Shown in pieces: positions 36,195 to 47,825 of a stretch of 64,000 nucleotides of DNA. The stretch comes from Lindgomyces ingoldianus. Its lineage: Eukaryota > Ascomycota > Dothideomycetes > Pleosporales > Lindgomycetaceae. The notes below the pieces were generated by a model, which did no database searches, was not told the origin of the DNA, and was given only the letters and a program-made list of their open reading frames with translations. The translations under genes and the position numbers were made by a program. The DNA is taken from positions 1,618,884 through 1,682,883 of the forward strand of contig NW_022985169.1 in NCBI RefSeq assembly GCF_010093535.1, read 5' to 3'. Within the stretch, counting starts at the first letter, position 1; the number at the start of each line of letters is the position of its first letter.

Positions 36195-36368
36195 ATGTCT
36201 AAGAGAATGTACACTGCGTATAAAGCTTATTATTTTAGTAAAGGAGAGTCTATATCTATTGTATTATACAAAAGATCTAAATCTACCTCTCTGCATAGAA
36301 TTATTTTAGACACACGTGTAACCCCTAATAACTTTTTATATAAGGTGTATAAAGACACTATAGCTTAG
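36195..36368 (+). CDS. Short ORF in element G, unknown (57 codons)
   Basis: An uninterrupted frame from ATG 36195 to TAG 36368, basic and Ser/Tyr rich, beginning MSKRMYTAYKAYYFSKGE. The frame is open for nine further codons upstream but without an ATG. It has no resemblance to gag or transposase that I recognise. It ends right at the first purine-rich block of the repeat array. It may be chance in a low-RIP stretch. Confidence 0.25.
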   Translation: MSKRMYTAYKAYYFSKGESISIVLYKRSKSTSLHRIILDTRVTPNNFLYKVYKDTIA

Positions 36369-36371
36369 AGG

Positions 36372-36597
36372 GGGGTGTAGGTTAATTGCTTTCTGTGCAG
36401 GCAATTAATCCATAGAGGGGGAGAGAGGTGTTAGTTAGTTGCCTTCTGTGTAAGCAATTAATCCCTAGGGGAGTAAGAGAGAGGGAAGGAAAGTGTTAGT
36501 TAGTTGCCTTTTATGTAAGCAATTAATTCTTAGAAGGGAGGAAGGTATTAGTTAGTTATTACCTCTTATGCAGGTAATTAATTAAGAGGGGGGTGTT
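36372..36597. repeat. Hairpin plus purine-block array in element G (4 units)
   Basis: Four units, at about 36381-36410, 36433-36463, 36500-36529 and 36550-36582, each an inverted pair of the type TTAATTGC...GCAATTAAT, or TAATTACC-related in the last unit. They alternate with purine runs (AGAGGGGG, GAGAGAGGGAAGGAAAG, AGAAGGGAGGAAGG, AAGAGGGGGG). Unit spacing is roughly 50-67 bp. The arms differ between units by paired changes, so the stem is largely kept. Confidence 0.75.
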
Positions 36598-36621
36598 AAC
36601 AAGGTAGGCTGCTAATAAAGA

Positions 36622-36978
36622 GCCTCCTCTATGTAGCTACGCACGCGGTAAGTTTCTAATTGTGCAGCCTGTATTGTCTCCTCTGCGTGGCTACGCACGC
36701 ATTAGGTAAGTAGTTGCATAGCCTGTATTAACAGAAGGCTCTAGGGCACATAAAGGCTTAGTAGTAAGCCCTCTCTGTGTGGCTACGCACACAGCAGGTT
36801 GCTAATCTTATCTTTATGTAATTAGTTAATCTAGGGGCGCGCACAATGCTTGTCTAAGCCCTCTCTGCGTGGCTACGCACGCAGTAGAAGTAAGCTGTTT
36901 ATACAGTAGCAGTTTTATTAATTCTTATAAATCTGTCTGTTAAAGACAATATCCTCTATGTAGCTACGCACGCAGTAA
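36622..36978. repeat. GC-rich hairpin repeat array in element G (5 units)
   Basis: Five units of CTCTGCGTGGCTACGCACGCAG or close variants, at about 36626-36647, 36680-36701, 36772-36793, 36862-36883 and 36954-36975. The core TGCGTGGCTACGCA is nearly self-complementary. Spacing is irregular (about 54-92 bp) and the spacers are unlike each other. The variants GTGTG/CACAC in unit 3 change on both arms. Confidence 0.8.
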
Positions 36979-37297
36979 ATAGTCTGTTAATAGACTAATT
37001 AGTGTTAGTTAACCTAGGTTTAATTAAACAAACATACGCCTAAGAGGCGTACTAAGAGGTAAGTAGGTAAAGATCTTTTTATTATTAACTACTACCCTCT
37101 TTTTTTATATAAAGAAAGTAGGCTTTTAAGTACACATAGCCCCTAACGCACAGGCTAGATAGCCAACGTTTTAGGCAACCTAATTTAGCTGTACGCGTGT
37201 ACAGACGCAGCTGTACTTACGTACAGACAGTATTAGCTTATTAATTATTATTTTAAAAACTTTAGATAAACTTTTATTAAAGTTTTTTTATTAGTAT

Positions 37298-37501
37298 TGT
37301 GACGGCGTGTACCGCCTCACATGCTCTGCGGCATCAGCTCCCTCGCTTGCGCAACGAGTAGCACGCTAGTGCTGCAAGTAGCGCCTTGGCAGAGGGCACA
37401 CATGTATATTTAAACTCGCAGAGCAGCTCCTCTGCTCCTTAGTTTAATCTAGTTAAGTTACACCACCTCTTGCTTGTAGCTTGAGCATGCCGACCGTGAC
37501 A
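37298..37501. mobile_element. Solo LTR, family S2 (204 bp), not RIP-mutated
   Basis: Begins TGTGACGGCGTG and ends GACCGTGACA, with the target duplication AGTAT at 37293-37297 and 37502-37506. GC-rich, with no internal region. A TATA-like stretch (GTATATTTAA) lies at about 37405-37414. Confidence 0.87.
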
Positions 37502-37601
37502 AGTATTATATAACAGTTATTATTATTTAGTCTGTCTAGTACTAGCTATAGTTTACATTAGTGTTAAAGTAACTGCTTAAGGTGTTTTATAAATGCTTTT
37601 A

Positions 37602-39459
37602 ACATGGAACACAAGCGAGTCAGTAACATAAGCAAGTTGGTAGCCTTACTAACTTTCTCCACCTTTAAAACAACGCAACTTAACAACGCATTAAAATACT
37701 ATAAAAATGTAGGTATCTAAGATAAAGTAGCGTCTACAGTATCCTTTTTACATGTGCAAGAATTATAACTAGGCTCCCTGCAGCAACTACAGCGCGCAAG
37801 AGCCTGTTAACTTTGCCCTAATGCTAATGCATCCTGCTGCCTACTCTGCTCTGCTAGCTGCTGCGTGTCTCTTTAAGCAACTATATCTGCACCTTCTTTA
37901 ATTATTATATCTCTGTGCCTTTAGATCTGCCTTTTTTTACGCGCCCTTTGCTTTGTTGCAGCCTTATTAGCTTTTTAAAGGGCAGAGACCTAATTACACA
38001 GCAGTAGAGCTAAATGCATTACTATCTTAGCGCCTTTAGTAAGACAATCTAGCAACTAAAGCATTTATGTAGGGGATAAGTTTTAATGCTGTTAAATCCT
38101 TGTATAAAGTAAAGTTAACTGCGCCTTAAGTTCACATGCGTTACTTAGTGTTTACAACACCTAAAGAGCCTCTAGTTAAGGTAGTAGTAGTAGTAAAGGC
38201 GTATAAACAACTACATTAAGCTTTAATAGTACTGCTTCTAGCGCAAGTAGGACTAGCCCTACACCTCTAAAACTTGCGCGAATATTCTCTAGTGTAAAGG
38301 CCTTCTTAAAAGCTGCCTTAAAGGAAGGCAGGAATTTAAGCTTAGTAATATGCTTTATGTAGCAGCAGACTAAGCTATTAATCTTATCCCTATACACACA
38401 CTTTAATAGTAAGAAGCAGCCAACATTAAGCAGCTAAAGGAGATGTGATAAATGTGGAGGCATACAGAGCGTGTAGATATTATTCTCTCTGCAGAGGTCT
38501 TTAAACGCAGCTAAGTAATAGCTTACATAACTATCTAGGACTAGAAGTTAGCGCGCGCCTACTATCCTATTCTTAGTATGCTTAATAAAGTGCCTTAGCT
38601 AGGCAACTCTAAGATTATTGTTAGTCTATCTATTCTTACTCACACTAATCTTCCAGTCGCCTGGGATATCCTGATCCTTATACTAGGCAGATAGGTGGTA
38701 CTAGGCCTTAAAGATAATGTATAGTAGGATAGCCTACCCTATAGCATTAATTCTCTAAATAACTGTAACCTACTTACAATTACCTAGTTGTACTGCGTTA
38801 GGCTAACAACATCTCTCTAAGCTAGTAACAACTATTTAAGACGTTATCTAGCCTATTATAAAGCTAGCTTTGTTAAAGTTAAAGGTATCCTTGTCTAAGA
38901 TCCCATAGGTAGCCTGCGTACGCTATACAAGCTTAAACCAGGTCTGTATTATCCTAGGATCCTCGCATAGAGCTCGCTGCTAGTTGTACAGTTAATTAAA
39001 ACACATAGTAAGGCTATCTGTACGCTTAACAAAGTTTAGCAGCTAGTTCTTTCCTACTAGCTAAGCACTGCATGCAGTAAGCAGATTGTTAGCCATAACT
39101 TACACAGCGTTTAGGCTAGGCAAGAATTCTTGTAAATTAAGGTTAAGTATATGTCTAATAATTAACTCCTTCTCTAGCTTAGTAAGCTTCTTTAAGTTAG
39201 GCTAGCAATTGCGTTGTGCAGGTTAACTAGCGCGTTAGTTGTTTAGAGTTAATTAGGGCACGTTAAACGTAGCTGCAGCACAATTTACGCTTTTAATTTG
39301 CGCGCAATTAAAGGCTTAGATAGCAAGGACAATACCTACTTTATTTAAACGTAATTAAGAAGTGGTTAGTTAAGCTATAGTAGTTAATAGTTAACGCGTT
39401 GCGCAAAGTTAGTGAGGCTACTAACTTGCTTATGTTACCGACTTGCTTGTGTTCCATGT
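37602..39459 (-). mobile_element. Fot1/pogo transposon, family E, copy E2 (1858 bp)
   Basis: Inverted relative to E1. Termini ACATGGAACACAAGCGAGTC and GACTTGCTTGTGTTCCATGT, TA at 37600-37601 and 39460-39461. The transposase on the minus strand has the same domain order as E1 and fewer RIP changes in its terminal repeats. Internal stops still abolish the full frame. Confidence 0.88.
38176..38397 (-). pseudogene. Fot1/pogo E2 transposase, surviving C-terminal reading frame
   Basis: Seventy-three stop-free codons matching the E1 fragment at 25586-25807 except for a handful of residues, for example IRASFRGVGL against IYISFRGVGL. It is the C-terminal tail of the DDE domain, not an independent gene. 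Confidence 0.8.
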
Positions 39460-39461
39460 TA

Positions 39462-40114
39462 GTTATGTCTAGAGCTTATGTTGTGTATATAGTATATATT
39501 TACATAACTTTTTAGAATATCTAGAAAAATATCTATGTACTAAGTTTCTTAAATATCTAGCTATTAACATAAATTAATAAAAAAAATTATTTTATTTACT
39601 AAGAGTTTTTCTTTAGTAGTTTCCTTTTAAAGTAGAAGTTTATACAGGTTGTAATGTAGTAGAGATTATATAGGTAGTATTAGTAGTGTATACACTACTG
39701 CAGGCAGTGGTGTGTACAATTAAGGGTGTGGAGCAGGCGTTAGATAGGGTGACATGTATTGTTTATACAGTGATTAGTGTAGTGCTAGCTAAGGTGTAGA
39801 AGCAGGTAATGCTAGTATGTTTAGTGTTATTAGCAGCATTATGTTTAGTCTGCTTCTATGTAGAGCTTTATATAGTAATAAAGGTTGCATCTAAAGCCTT
39901 TAAGTATAATTACTTTTTTTATGCTATATTATATAGCTTTTAGGCTTAAGTACTTTTATTACTTATCTATAGTGTAATTATTTTATTTTTTTAGCACTTA
40001 TATAAGCTTCTTTTTAAACACATAGCTAAGTGCTAAAAAGTCTTACAGTATTTATTTTTTAAAATTTTTTAAATATAAACTTAAAAAAGTAGGGCCTTTT
40101 TAAGTTATAATATA
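39462..40114. other. Unassigned DNA with a G-rich, Val-rich reading frame
   Basis: 39462-39640 is plain AT-rich DNA. From about 39647 to 39950 the plus strand has a clear G-over-C skew and a frame with only two internal stops, both TAG. It reads VVYTLLQAVVCTIKGVEQAL near 39690-39750 and MLVCLVLLAALCLVCF near 39808-39855. It is hydrophobic. I do not recognise a family; it may be a chance product of the GTA/GTG-rich composition. Confidence 0.3.
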
Positions 40115-40119
40115 TAAAT

Positions 40120-40334
40120 TGTGACGACAAGCACTGTCTCTACTACTGTATGGAGCTGGGGAAGCATGGCAGAGTAGGTCGGCTCTATTTCAGCTAAACT
40201 AGGATGGGGAGTGAAGGAGGCGAAGGGTTTTCGCGAGAGAAAAGCTTGCGCAGCGCCAAGGCGCTAGCGCGCTCGCTTAACCCTTAGCGAGATCATGTGA
40301 CTAGCAGCGGAGCTTGACAAGCAGCATCGTCACA
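40120..40334. mobile_element. Solo LTR, family S3 (215 bp), not RIP-mutated
   Basis: Begins TGTGACGACAAGC and ends GCATCGTCACA, target duplication TAAAT at 40115-40119 and 40335-40339. Contains GCGCTAGCGCGC and TCATGTGA (40293-40300). The ends are complementary over 8 bp, so a small MITE is a weaker alternative, but the 5-bp duplication favours an LTR. Confidence 0.82.
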
Positions 40335-40339
40335 TAAAT

Positions 40340-41036
40340 TAGTAATTATATAACTTATATATAATTAAATTTATAGGCTTATTAAAGCCTTTAATATATT
40401 AATCTTATTATTCTAGTACTTTAGGCTAGTTTTATTCTATAGTGTTACTTTTAATATCCTTATGTTCTTTAAAAGTTATTTATATAATAGAAATTATTTT
40501 TTATTTTTATTATTATTATATAAAGTTGTTAGTTGCTAGTAGGATTTTATTATAGTAGTATAGTTAATTACCTATGTAGTAAATTATATAGGTACTGCTA
40601 TTGTTATCTAGCTGCTAGGTTATACAGCTTTAATAGTTTTAGTGTGTGTCTTACACTATCTTCTTCTTACTTTGTACAGTAGCAGAGCTTACTATATAAT
40701 GTAAAGAATTAATCTGCTATCTTTTAAAATAGGTAATAAAATAAAGTACTTTATTATTACTTTTACTAATTTATAGTTAATTAAATTAACTACTAATTAG
40801 TGTTAAATAGCCTTTTTTAGCTAGCTGCTTATAGTATAAGCACTTAGGTAGCAAAAGTAAGAGTAGTGTACAGTGTGCACAGCGTACAGTAGGTGCTAGG
40901 AAGTGATCATCCTCCGCACCGTGCGCAAGCGAATACGATCTGCCTACGTAGTTTTCTATAAGGATTTTAGGGATAGATTGCAATTAAAAATTAAAGCTTT
41001 TTATTTATATAATAGAATTAATAACAGAGAATCTTT
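40340..41036. other. AT-rich DNA with an LTR-like fragment at 40858-40960
   Basis: Mostly eroded AT-rich sequence. At about 40888-40916 GTACAGTAGGTGCTAGGAAG then TGATCATCC closely resembles the complement of 47855-47888 in the island near 47830-48050, so both may be pieces of one LTR family. The small frames at 40786-40983 and 40903-41115 follow from this island and the C2 terminus, not from a gene. Confidence 0.4.
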
Positions 41037-41041
41037 TAGAG

Positions 41042-41359
41042 TGTCACAATTGTGCACGAGTAAGGTTATAGAGCTTCACGGAGGTCTAGTTCAATTACTA
41101 CGTGAGGTATCATAGTAGGTACAAGACGTTGTGTGAGGAATAAAAAGGTTTAAAAGGAAATTAGTAATTAAATACTTAGCTTAAAAGTCTAAGCGCTTTA
41201 GGTATAAATTAAGCTTATTTTAGGTTTAGTTAGTGTTAAAGCAGTTTATGCTTAAGTTTATGTCTATGTTATGTTATATTTATGTTAGACGTGCACTAAT
41301 AATACTCTAGTACATGTCTAATACAGTTATGTCTAGAATCTAGGGAGGATACTGTGACA
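41042..41359 (-). repeat. 3' LTR of Gypsy C2 (318 bp)
   Basis: The outer ~100 bp (for example GAGCTTCACGGAGGTCTAGT then TCAATTACTACGTGAGG) are nearly unmutated; the inner part is RIP-changed but keeps ACTGTGACA at its end. Confidence 0.9.
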
Positions 41360-44300
41360 GTACCCCCCCCTTTATTAGAAAGAAAATCCTTTACATTAGT
41401 AGTTCTAGCATTAGGTTGTTTTTATTAGGGTACAGGTTTAGTTTAGATAAGTATTAGGCGTAGAATTAAGTTACTATAGAGTTTTTTTGTAGGGCTTCTA
41501 CAGGTTCCTACAACAGTTTATTATATCTAGTCTATTTTATAAAGTATTTATAGATATGTTTTTTCTTATTAAACTAAATCTATTTAACATCTTTTATAAT
41601 GTATTTTAGTTTGTTATTTATAATAACAGGTTTAGGTAGCAAGTTTAGCTGTCTAGGTAGATAGTTAGATTTAGGGGCTGCTTAGCGCAGCAATAATACG
41701 TAGAACACAGGGTGTATCTTTATGCTGTTAGGTAGGATTAATTAGTAAGCATGTAATAAGACTATATAAGCTACTATAAAAGGGCTAAGGTTTTTCTAAT
41801 TAAGTTTCTTTAATTATTAGTTTATTTAGATATTTCTAGCGTCTAGCTAGACCTTCTTGCTAGCTGCATACGCAGGGGCAGAGGTTTAGAATTAGTTTAT
41901 GTACTCTTATTAAAAAGCTTAAGCCTATGTAAGCTCTTTATAAACATATTTAAATATATTTTAGATTTTATTAATAAGTCTATTTACATCTATTACTTAT
42001 ACAGATTAATAAGTTAGTTAGGGGGTATTTATAAGTAGTTTAAATTTTATTTAAAGGTAGTATCTATAGTTTACTAAAAACAGGGATACTTATGTTAATT
42101 TAGATGTTGTGTTATTAGCTTTAAACTGTGCTATAGCTAACTATTTTACCTAGTTATCCTACTAGTAGTTTATGTACACTTATAGAACTTATTTTATTAT
42201 AGTGTTTGTGTTTTTAGTCTAGCTGTTAGTCTCTAGGTAAAAAGCTATAGATAGATAGAGGATAATTTAGAGCTATTTACAGAGTTTATCCTAAAAGGCT
42301 AAGATAAACTGCGTACCTCTGTCTAATATAATTGTGTTAGGCAGGCTATAGTAAACTTATACGTATTAGTAGAATAACTAGGCTATATTAGGGGTAGTTA
42401 TAAAGAAACATAGTATTAAGTGTTAATACTTAGTTAAGTAATTAACAACTACTATAATATTTATATACCCTTTAGATAAAGGTAGGTTTATAATAAAATT
42501 AATTAATATGTCTTTTTAAGCTTATTTAAAGATTAGAAGTAGTTTAAGTAGGCTATTATACCTTTTTTAAAAGGCCTTTACTTTATAGTAAGTATAGCAA
42601 CATAATACATATTAGCGTACAGTATAGAACATGCAGGGCTAGTAGTACTCTCTCTATAGTAGGTTAAGAGTCTTTCCTCTGCCTAAGTGTCCTCTAACAA
42701 GTAAGTTATGTATAATTTAAAGTAGTTTAATTCTTAGTTTATTAGAATTAAAAATTATAAGTTAGTTATAGTAATATAGCTTACTATTTTAGTTTTTATA
42801 GTTAGCTAGTGTTACTTTTTTTAACTAACTAGCGCTGTTTTAAAGCAGGTCTAAAGTTTCTTAAATAAACTTATTATTTAAATACTTATTAATAATAATT
42901 TAATTAATTATCTAATTTGTTTTATTTAGGTTAAGGTCTAAAAATAGCTTAAGTTAAAGCAAAGTTTAGTGTTAAGCTTTTTACACTTTTTTCTAAGCAA
43001 GAATATCTTAGGATTGCCTTATAAAAGCATCTAGTTTCTCTCTATTTTAACTAGAATAATAAGTAATCTTAAAATTAAAATAAAATAAGTATTTAGACTA
43101 ATAAGCTTATTAGTAGCTAAGTTATTTTATAGTTATAAAGTACTATAAGTTCTTATAGTTAGATAGAACCTGTATTAGATGCGCTACACCTTCTAGTTTA
43201 GGTTGCTATTGTTTAAAGTAGTGTACTATAGTAAGTAATTTCTTATTATAGATCTTATAATTGCCTTCTGCAGGACTTATTCTTTTTAAAAAGTATGTAA
43301 TAGGCCTAATAGTCCTGTCTAGCTTAGTCTAGGAGAGAACTCTTGCTACTACATAGTCTAAGGCATTAGCTTTTATAAGTATTAGTAGTTTAAAGTTAAA
43401 GTAGTAGAGTATTAAAGCTTTAGTAAAGGCTTTTTTTAGCTAGTTAAAAGACTATTAGTAATTTAGGTTAAAGTTAAATTAAATCCTTTTCTTAGTAAGT
43501 GTAATTATAAGGCTTACTTACTATAAAAAGTTGTTAATAAATTATTAGTAGAAGTTAGCAAATCTTATAAAGGCTTAAACATTTTTTATATTTTTTAAGT
43601 ATTACTAATCTAGCATAGTCTAAACCTTAATAGGGTCTATTTAAATGCTATTTATAAAGATTACATATCCTAAATATGTAACCTTTAATTAGTAGAACTT
43701 ACATTTGTCTATATTAAGTTACAGACCTGCTTTTTCTATAGCTTTTAGCACTAGGCGTATATGCTGTTTATGCTCTAAAAGGCTATTACTATAGATTAGA
43801 ATATTATTAATATACACAGTGCAGAACACATCTAGGTAGAGTTAAAGTAAGTTGTTTACAAAATGTTAAAAAGTACTAGGCGTGTTAGCTAAGCTAAAGG
43901 GCATTACTAGGTACTTAAATAGTCTATATTAGGTCTAAAACACTGTTAGCTACTTATTACCCTTTACTATTCTTAGCTTATTAAAGGCAGCAATAATATC
44001 TAACTTTATAAAATACTTTACTTTACTTAGTTAGCTTAGGGTTTCTTATAAAAAAGAAATTAAGTATTAGTTTTTAATAGTAATAGTGTTTAGTTCTTAG
44101 TAGTTAACGCAGAATTAAAGCTTACTCTTAGGTTTTTTTATAAATAGTATAAGTAACACTACTAGTAAAAAGCTAGCTTAAATAAACCTTTTTTTAGGTT
44201 CTTATTAAGGTATTTTTAAAGCACTTTTAATTTATTTAGTAACATCTTATATAGTAGCCTATAACTAGGTTGTTTACTAGGCTTAAAAGTTATCTAGTAA

Positions 44301-46384
44301 TTATATAGACATTATATTAAAAGCTTATTAGACTTATTTTAGAAAAAAACATGTAATAAGTTATAGTAGTTTTAAAGAACTATTATTCTTAAGTTAGTGC
44401 GTTTTTAGAGAGCTAAAGCTTAGTCTATATTAGAAATTATAACTGTGTAGATTTTATAATCTAGTTATTAAGCTAGGGTTACAAATAGAGTAGGTCCTAT
44501 GTAGCAGATGTCTATCTGCTGTTTAAGTCCTAGTTTAAGTCTAAATTAAGTAGGTAAAGATTTTATAAAAGCTTTCTCTTCTTTAAGTTTAGGTAGTTAT
44601 TAAATTATTTTACATAGCTTATTTTAGTAAAAGGCCTAGCTTATTAGCCTTACTTAGGTAGTTTTTTTCTAAGTTATTAAAAAGTAAGTCTAGAGACCTT
44701 CTATATTAAGTGCTACTTAGGTGTTGTTTAGGTGTAAGTGTAAGCATATATCTTAGCATTAAAAAAAGTTAAAGTTTAGAACTTACTCTTAGTAATTAAA
44801 GGCAACCTTATGCTAATACAGCTATAGTTATTTTAGGATTAAGTTATAACATTTTATATTTATTACATAAAGCTTAATCTGCTCTTTATAGTGTTAGGAG
44901 GTAATTATAATAGTTGTAGTATAAAAGATAGAACTTTTTTTAAGTTATTTTTTATTAAATCTAGTTAAGTAAATTATTTAGGTAAGTAGTGTTAATTAAA
45001 GATTTAGTTTACATGCTAGTTCTTTATTAATATAACCTATGCTGTTTACTTCTAAGTTAATAAAAGCTTATATTAAAGCTAATATAGTTTTTTATTATAA
45101 ATATATAAAAATATTAACTTAGTACTTCTAGTTATTAGTAGAGGACTTAGCCTATAAGTTAGCAAAGATCTAGTGTTAAATTAGTCCTAAAGGGCAACTT
45201 AGCCCTAGGACAAGCCTTTTTGCAGGCTTTTACTGCTATAGCTGCGGCTATGTTAAGAGTAGTAAAAAAGATTAAAGCTTAAATATAAGTTAAAGCCTTT
45301 ATAAAAATAAGATTAGAATAGTAAAAATCTTTAATAAGTGCTAGCAGCGCTACTTATGTAAACTTAAAGAAGAGAAATAGAGCAGTTTTAAAAAATATAA
45401 CTATGCTTACTACACTTAAAGCATTAACTTTTTTTTTATAATTTTTACACTTTCTAGAACTAACTAGAGCATAATTTAAATTAATTTTTATTATATTAGA
45501 GTTCTTATTTGTAACTGCGCTAGTTTAGGGGCGTATTAGGGCTTATATAAGGAGAAACCTTATATTATTATTGTAGGTAGCAATTAGGTTTACATATATG
45601 TTAAGGTTGTTTAGAAGGGGTTCTTCTACTATAGCGTGTTATAGTTTAGTTAAAAGAGAGTTATATAAGGCTATAATTAGACCTATCTTATTTAGGCCTA
45701 TATTAGATGCAAGTTAGCAGAACTTAGTAAAGTATAAAGTAAAGCTTTTTTTTTTATTATAAAGTGTTTAGGTAACTTAAAGCTATTAACTTTTTATTTA
45801 AGTCTCTATAAGTTACTTATAGAAACACTATAAATTAATCTAGGTTAATAATATCTTTCTTTATTAGTAAGTTAATTAAGGCTATTATATTATAGTTAAG
45901 TTAAAAGTAGGCATATAGTAACTAAAAGCGTTTAGAGAGGAATTAGTCTACATTTCTTTTAAGTTTATATTAGAGCTTGTGTAGGAAGAAAGGTAGATCT
46001 TTCTATTTTCTATTAAATAGCAGAGAATTAGAGAGTTAGTTAGATTTTATTACTAAGTTAAAAAGGTTATAGGTTATAGGCAGTGTTAAGCAGAAAAGAG
46101 TTAAGCTATCTCTAGACTTTTAAGTAAGCTTTAAGGCTAGTAAGTTCTTAGTTTTTACTACTATAACAAAAGTTAAGGCAAAAATAGACTACTTAATAAT
46201 ATAAAGCTATTTTTTAAAGTTCTTTTAAAAAGCTTTAAAGCTTATAATATAGTAGCTTTCTTATAAAGTAAGCACTTTTTAAAAGGCTTTTTAGCTTACT
46301 TTAATAGCTTAAAGTTATGTAAGTACTAAGCTTATTAGATTAAATTTAGAGGCTATTCTTAGCTAGAGTTTTAACATAACATAA

Positions 46385-46702
46385 TGTTATAATTATGCAT
46401 AAGTAAGGTTATAAAGCTTTACAGAAGTCTAGTTTAATTACTACATAAGGTATTATAGTAGGTATAAGACATTATGTAAGAAATAAAAAAGTTTAGAAAG
46501 AAATTAGTAATTAAATACTTAGCTTAAAAGTCTAAGCGCTTTAGGTATAAATTAAGCCTATTCTAGGTTTAGTTAGTGTTAAGGCAGTTTATGCTTAAGT
46601 TTATGTCTGTGTTGTGTTGTGTTTGTGTCAGACGTGCACTAATAATACTCTAGTACGCGTCTGATACGGTTATGTCTGGGATCTGGGGAGGATACCGTGA
46701 CA
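46385..46702 (-). repeat. 5' LTR of Gypsy C2 (318 bp)
   Basis: The inner end is mutated (TGTTATAATTATGCATAAG); the outer ~90 bp, ending GGGGAGGATACCGTGACA, keep their C and G bases. Confidence 0.9.
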
Positions 46703-46707
46703 TAGAG

Positions 46708-46775
46708 TAGCAATTGTTCACCAGCAGGTGGAGCCTCCCTAGGCAGCCCTGACGTCAGCGACGCGCTAGGGCATG
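46708..46775. other. Short GC-rich island with a CRE-like palindrome
   Basis: About 68 bp of unmutated sequence right of the C2 insertion, including the palindrome CTGACGTCAG (46749-46758). Probably part of the element that C2 entered. Identity unknown. Confidence 0.4.
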
Positions 46776-46799
46776 GATGATATACACTTCTGCTAATCT

Positions 46800-47760
46800 T
46801 CTAGCTTTAACCTATCCTACTCCTCCTTTAGAATAGACTCTATCTCTTTAATATTACTTATTTAGTGTTTTCTTTTTAAAATCTAAATCTTTATAATGCG
46901 CTAGAGGTTCTTAATAAGATTTAAATTAGAACTTTATGCTAGCCACACTATACAATCTATATAAAGCTTTTCTTAGAAACCTGCAGTTATATTTAACCTG
47001 TAGTATAAAGCTCTATCCTCTTGCTATAACGCAATACTGTGTTTTTTAAAGACTTTAGCATAAAATAGCTATGTGTAAGTAGCTAAGACTTTATTATAGT
47101 ATCTTTTTAAGTCTATCTACTTGCCTTAAGGCAGTATAACTAGCTCTAACTTAAAATCTTAGGATATAGCTGCCTATACTCTAACAGAGCTTCTCCTGCT
47201 CTTAAAAGTAGGCTTTAGGTATTAAGATTTATACACACATAATGCCCCTTTCTTCTACTTGCAGTATTAGGTAGTAGAGATAAGTCCTACTTTAAAAGTT
47301 AATTTGTTAGAGAAGTAAATGCATTTAAAGTTATTATTATTTTAGGTTTTTATATAGGCACCCTAGCAATAATAATTAAGCTTGTAGGAAAGCTTAAAGT
47401 AGAGCTTAGTGCGCAGTTTAAATGCGTAGTACTTATTTTTTATAGGTATTACTTTACTATATTAACACAGATTGCAGTTGTTATTTTTTTAGAAGTAGCA
47501 AGTACTTTATATGTTTTAAAGGGAAACTGCTTTAAGTGTTTTACTAATTATTACTCTGCGCGCTTATTAAGCTTTAAAAGTTTCTCTATGTAACAGGCCT
47601 TTTTCTAGGGCTTATCCTTACATTTTTATAACTGCTTAAGTATTAACTTAATTAACAGAATTAGAATAGAAAAAGTCTTCTATATCTTTAAGAGGCTAAA
47701 ACTAATATAAGAGAGCGCCTAGATGCTAGCAAGGGTAGGCTTATTGTATTCACAGTAAGC
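46800..47760 (-). pseudogene. Tc1/mariner-type transposase remnant
   Basis: On the minus strand, LQQEDRALYYRLNITAGF (about 46980-47035; family LQQDNAPCHxAxxTxxWF) is followed by CIVWLA and SSNLNLIKNL (about 46900-46960), matching the Tc1 signature DWPxxSPDLNPIENLW with its last catalytic acidic residue region. The N-terminal HTH part lies at about 47400-47700 and is only faintly readable. Total span suits a transposase of about 300 residues. RIP stops. Terminal inverted repeats were not identified. Confidence 0.7.
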
Positions 47761-47825
47761 AGTTTTAGGTTAGGAAGGCATAGTGGTAGTGTAGAGAAGG
47801 AGGAGAACGAGTGGTGCGGAAAATT

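Larger units (their letters stand above)
35660..37229. mobile_element. Noncoding LTR element G with two hairpin-repeat arrays (1570 bp)
   Basis: Direct terminal repeats 35660-35887 (228 bp) and 37003-37229 (227 bp), both starting TGTTAGTTAACCT and ending AGACA, flanked by GTATT (35655-35659 and 37230-37234). This is LTR-element architecture. The 1115-bp interior has no gag or pol. Instead it holds a 57-codon frame and two repeat arrays described separately. Each LTR carries a perfect or near-perfect hairpin with arms GTACGCCT and AGGCGTAC (35691-35709). Likely a non-autonomous (TRIM/LARD-like) element; its helper is not identifiable here. Confidence 0.82.
41042..46702 (-). mobile_element. Ty3/Gypsy element C2, structurally complete (5661 bp)
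   Basis: Two 318-bp LTRs (41042-41359 and 46385-46702) with target duplication TAGAG at 41037-41041 and 46703-46707. The polypurine tract (complement of GTACCCCCCCC) is next to the left LTR. It is colinear with C1 without the MITE. RT motif YINNILIYS on the minus strand near 43795-43825, the integrase zinc region around 42590-42720. RIP stops are everywhere. It lacks the insertions seen in C1 and so gives the reference structure of this family. Confidence 0.92.

Noticed and set aside
36622..36978. CRISPR-like repeat-spacer array
   Set aside because: Repeat units are imperfect hairpins, spacers vary widely in length, the genome is fungal, and the array lies inside an LTR-bounded element.
40786..41115. 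Overlapping small frames of 65 and 70 residues
   Set aside because: They run from an LTR-like fragment into AT-rich DNA and the C2 terminus; no domain and no shared conservation.
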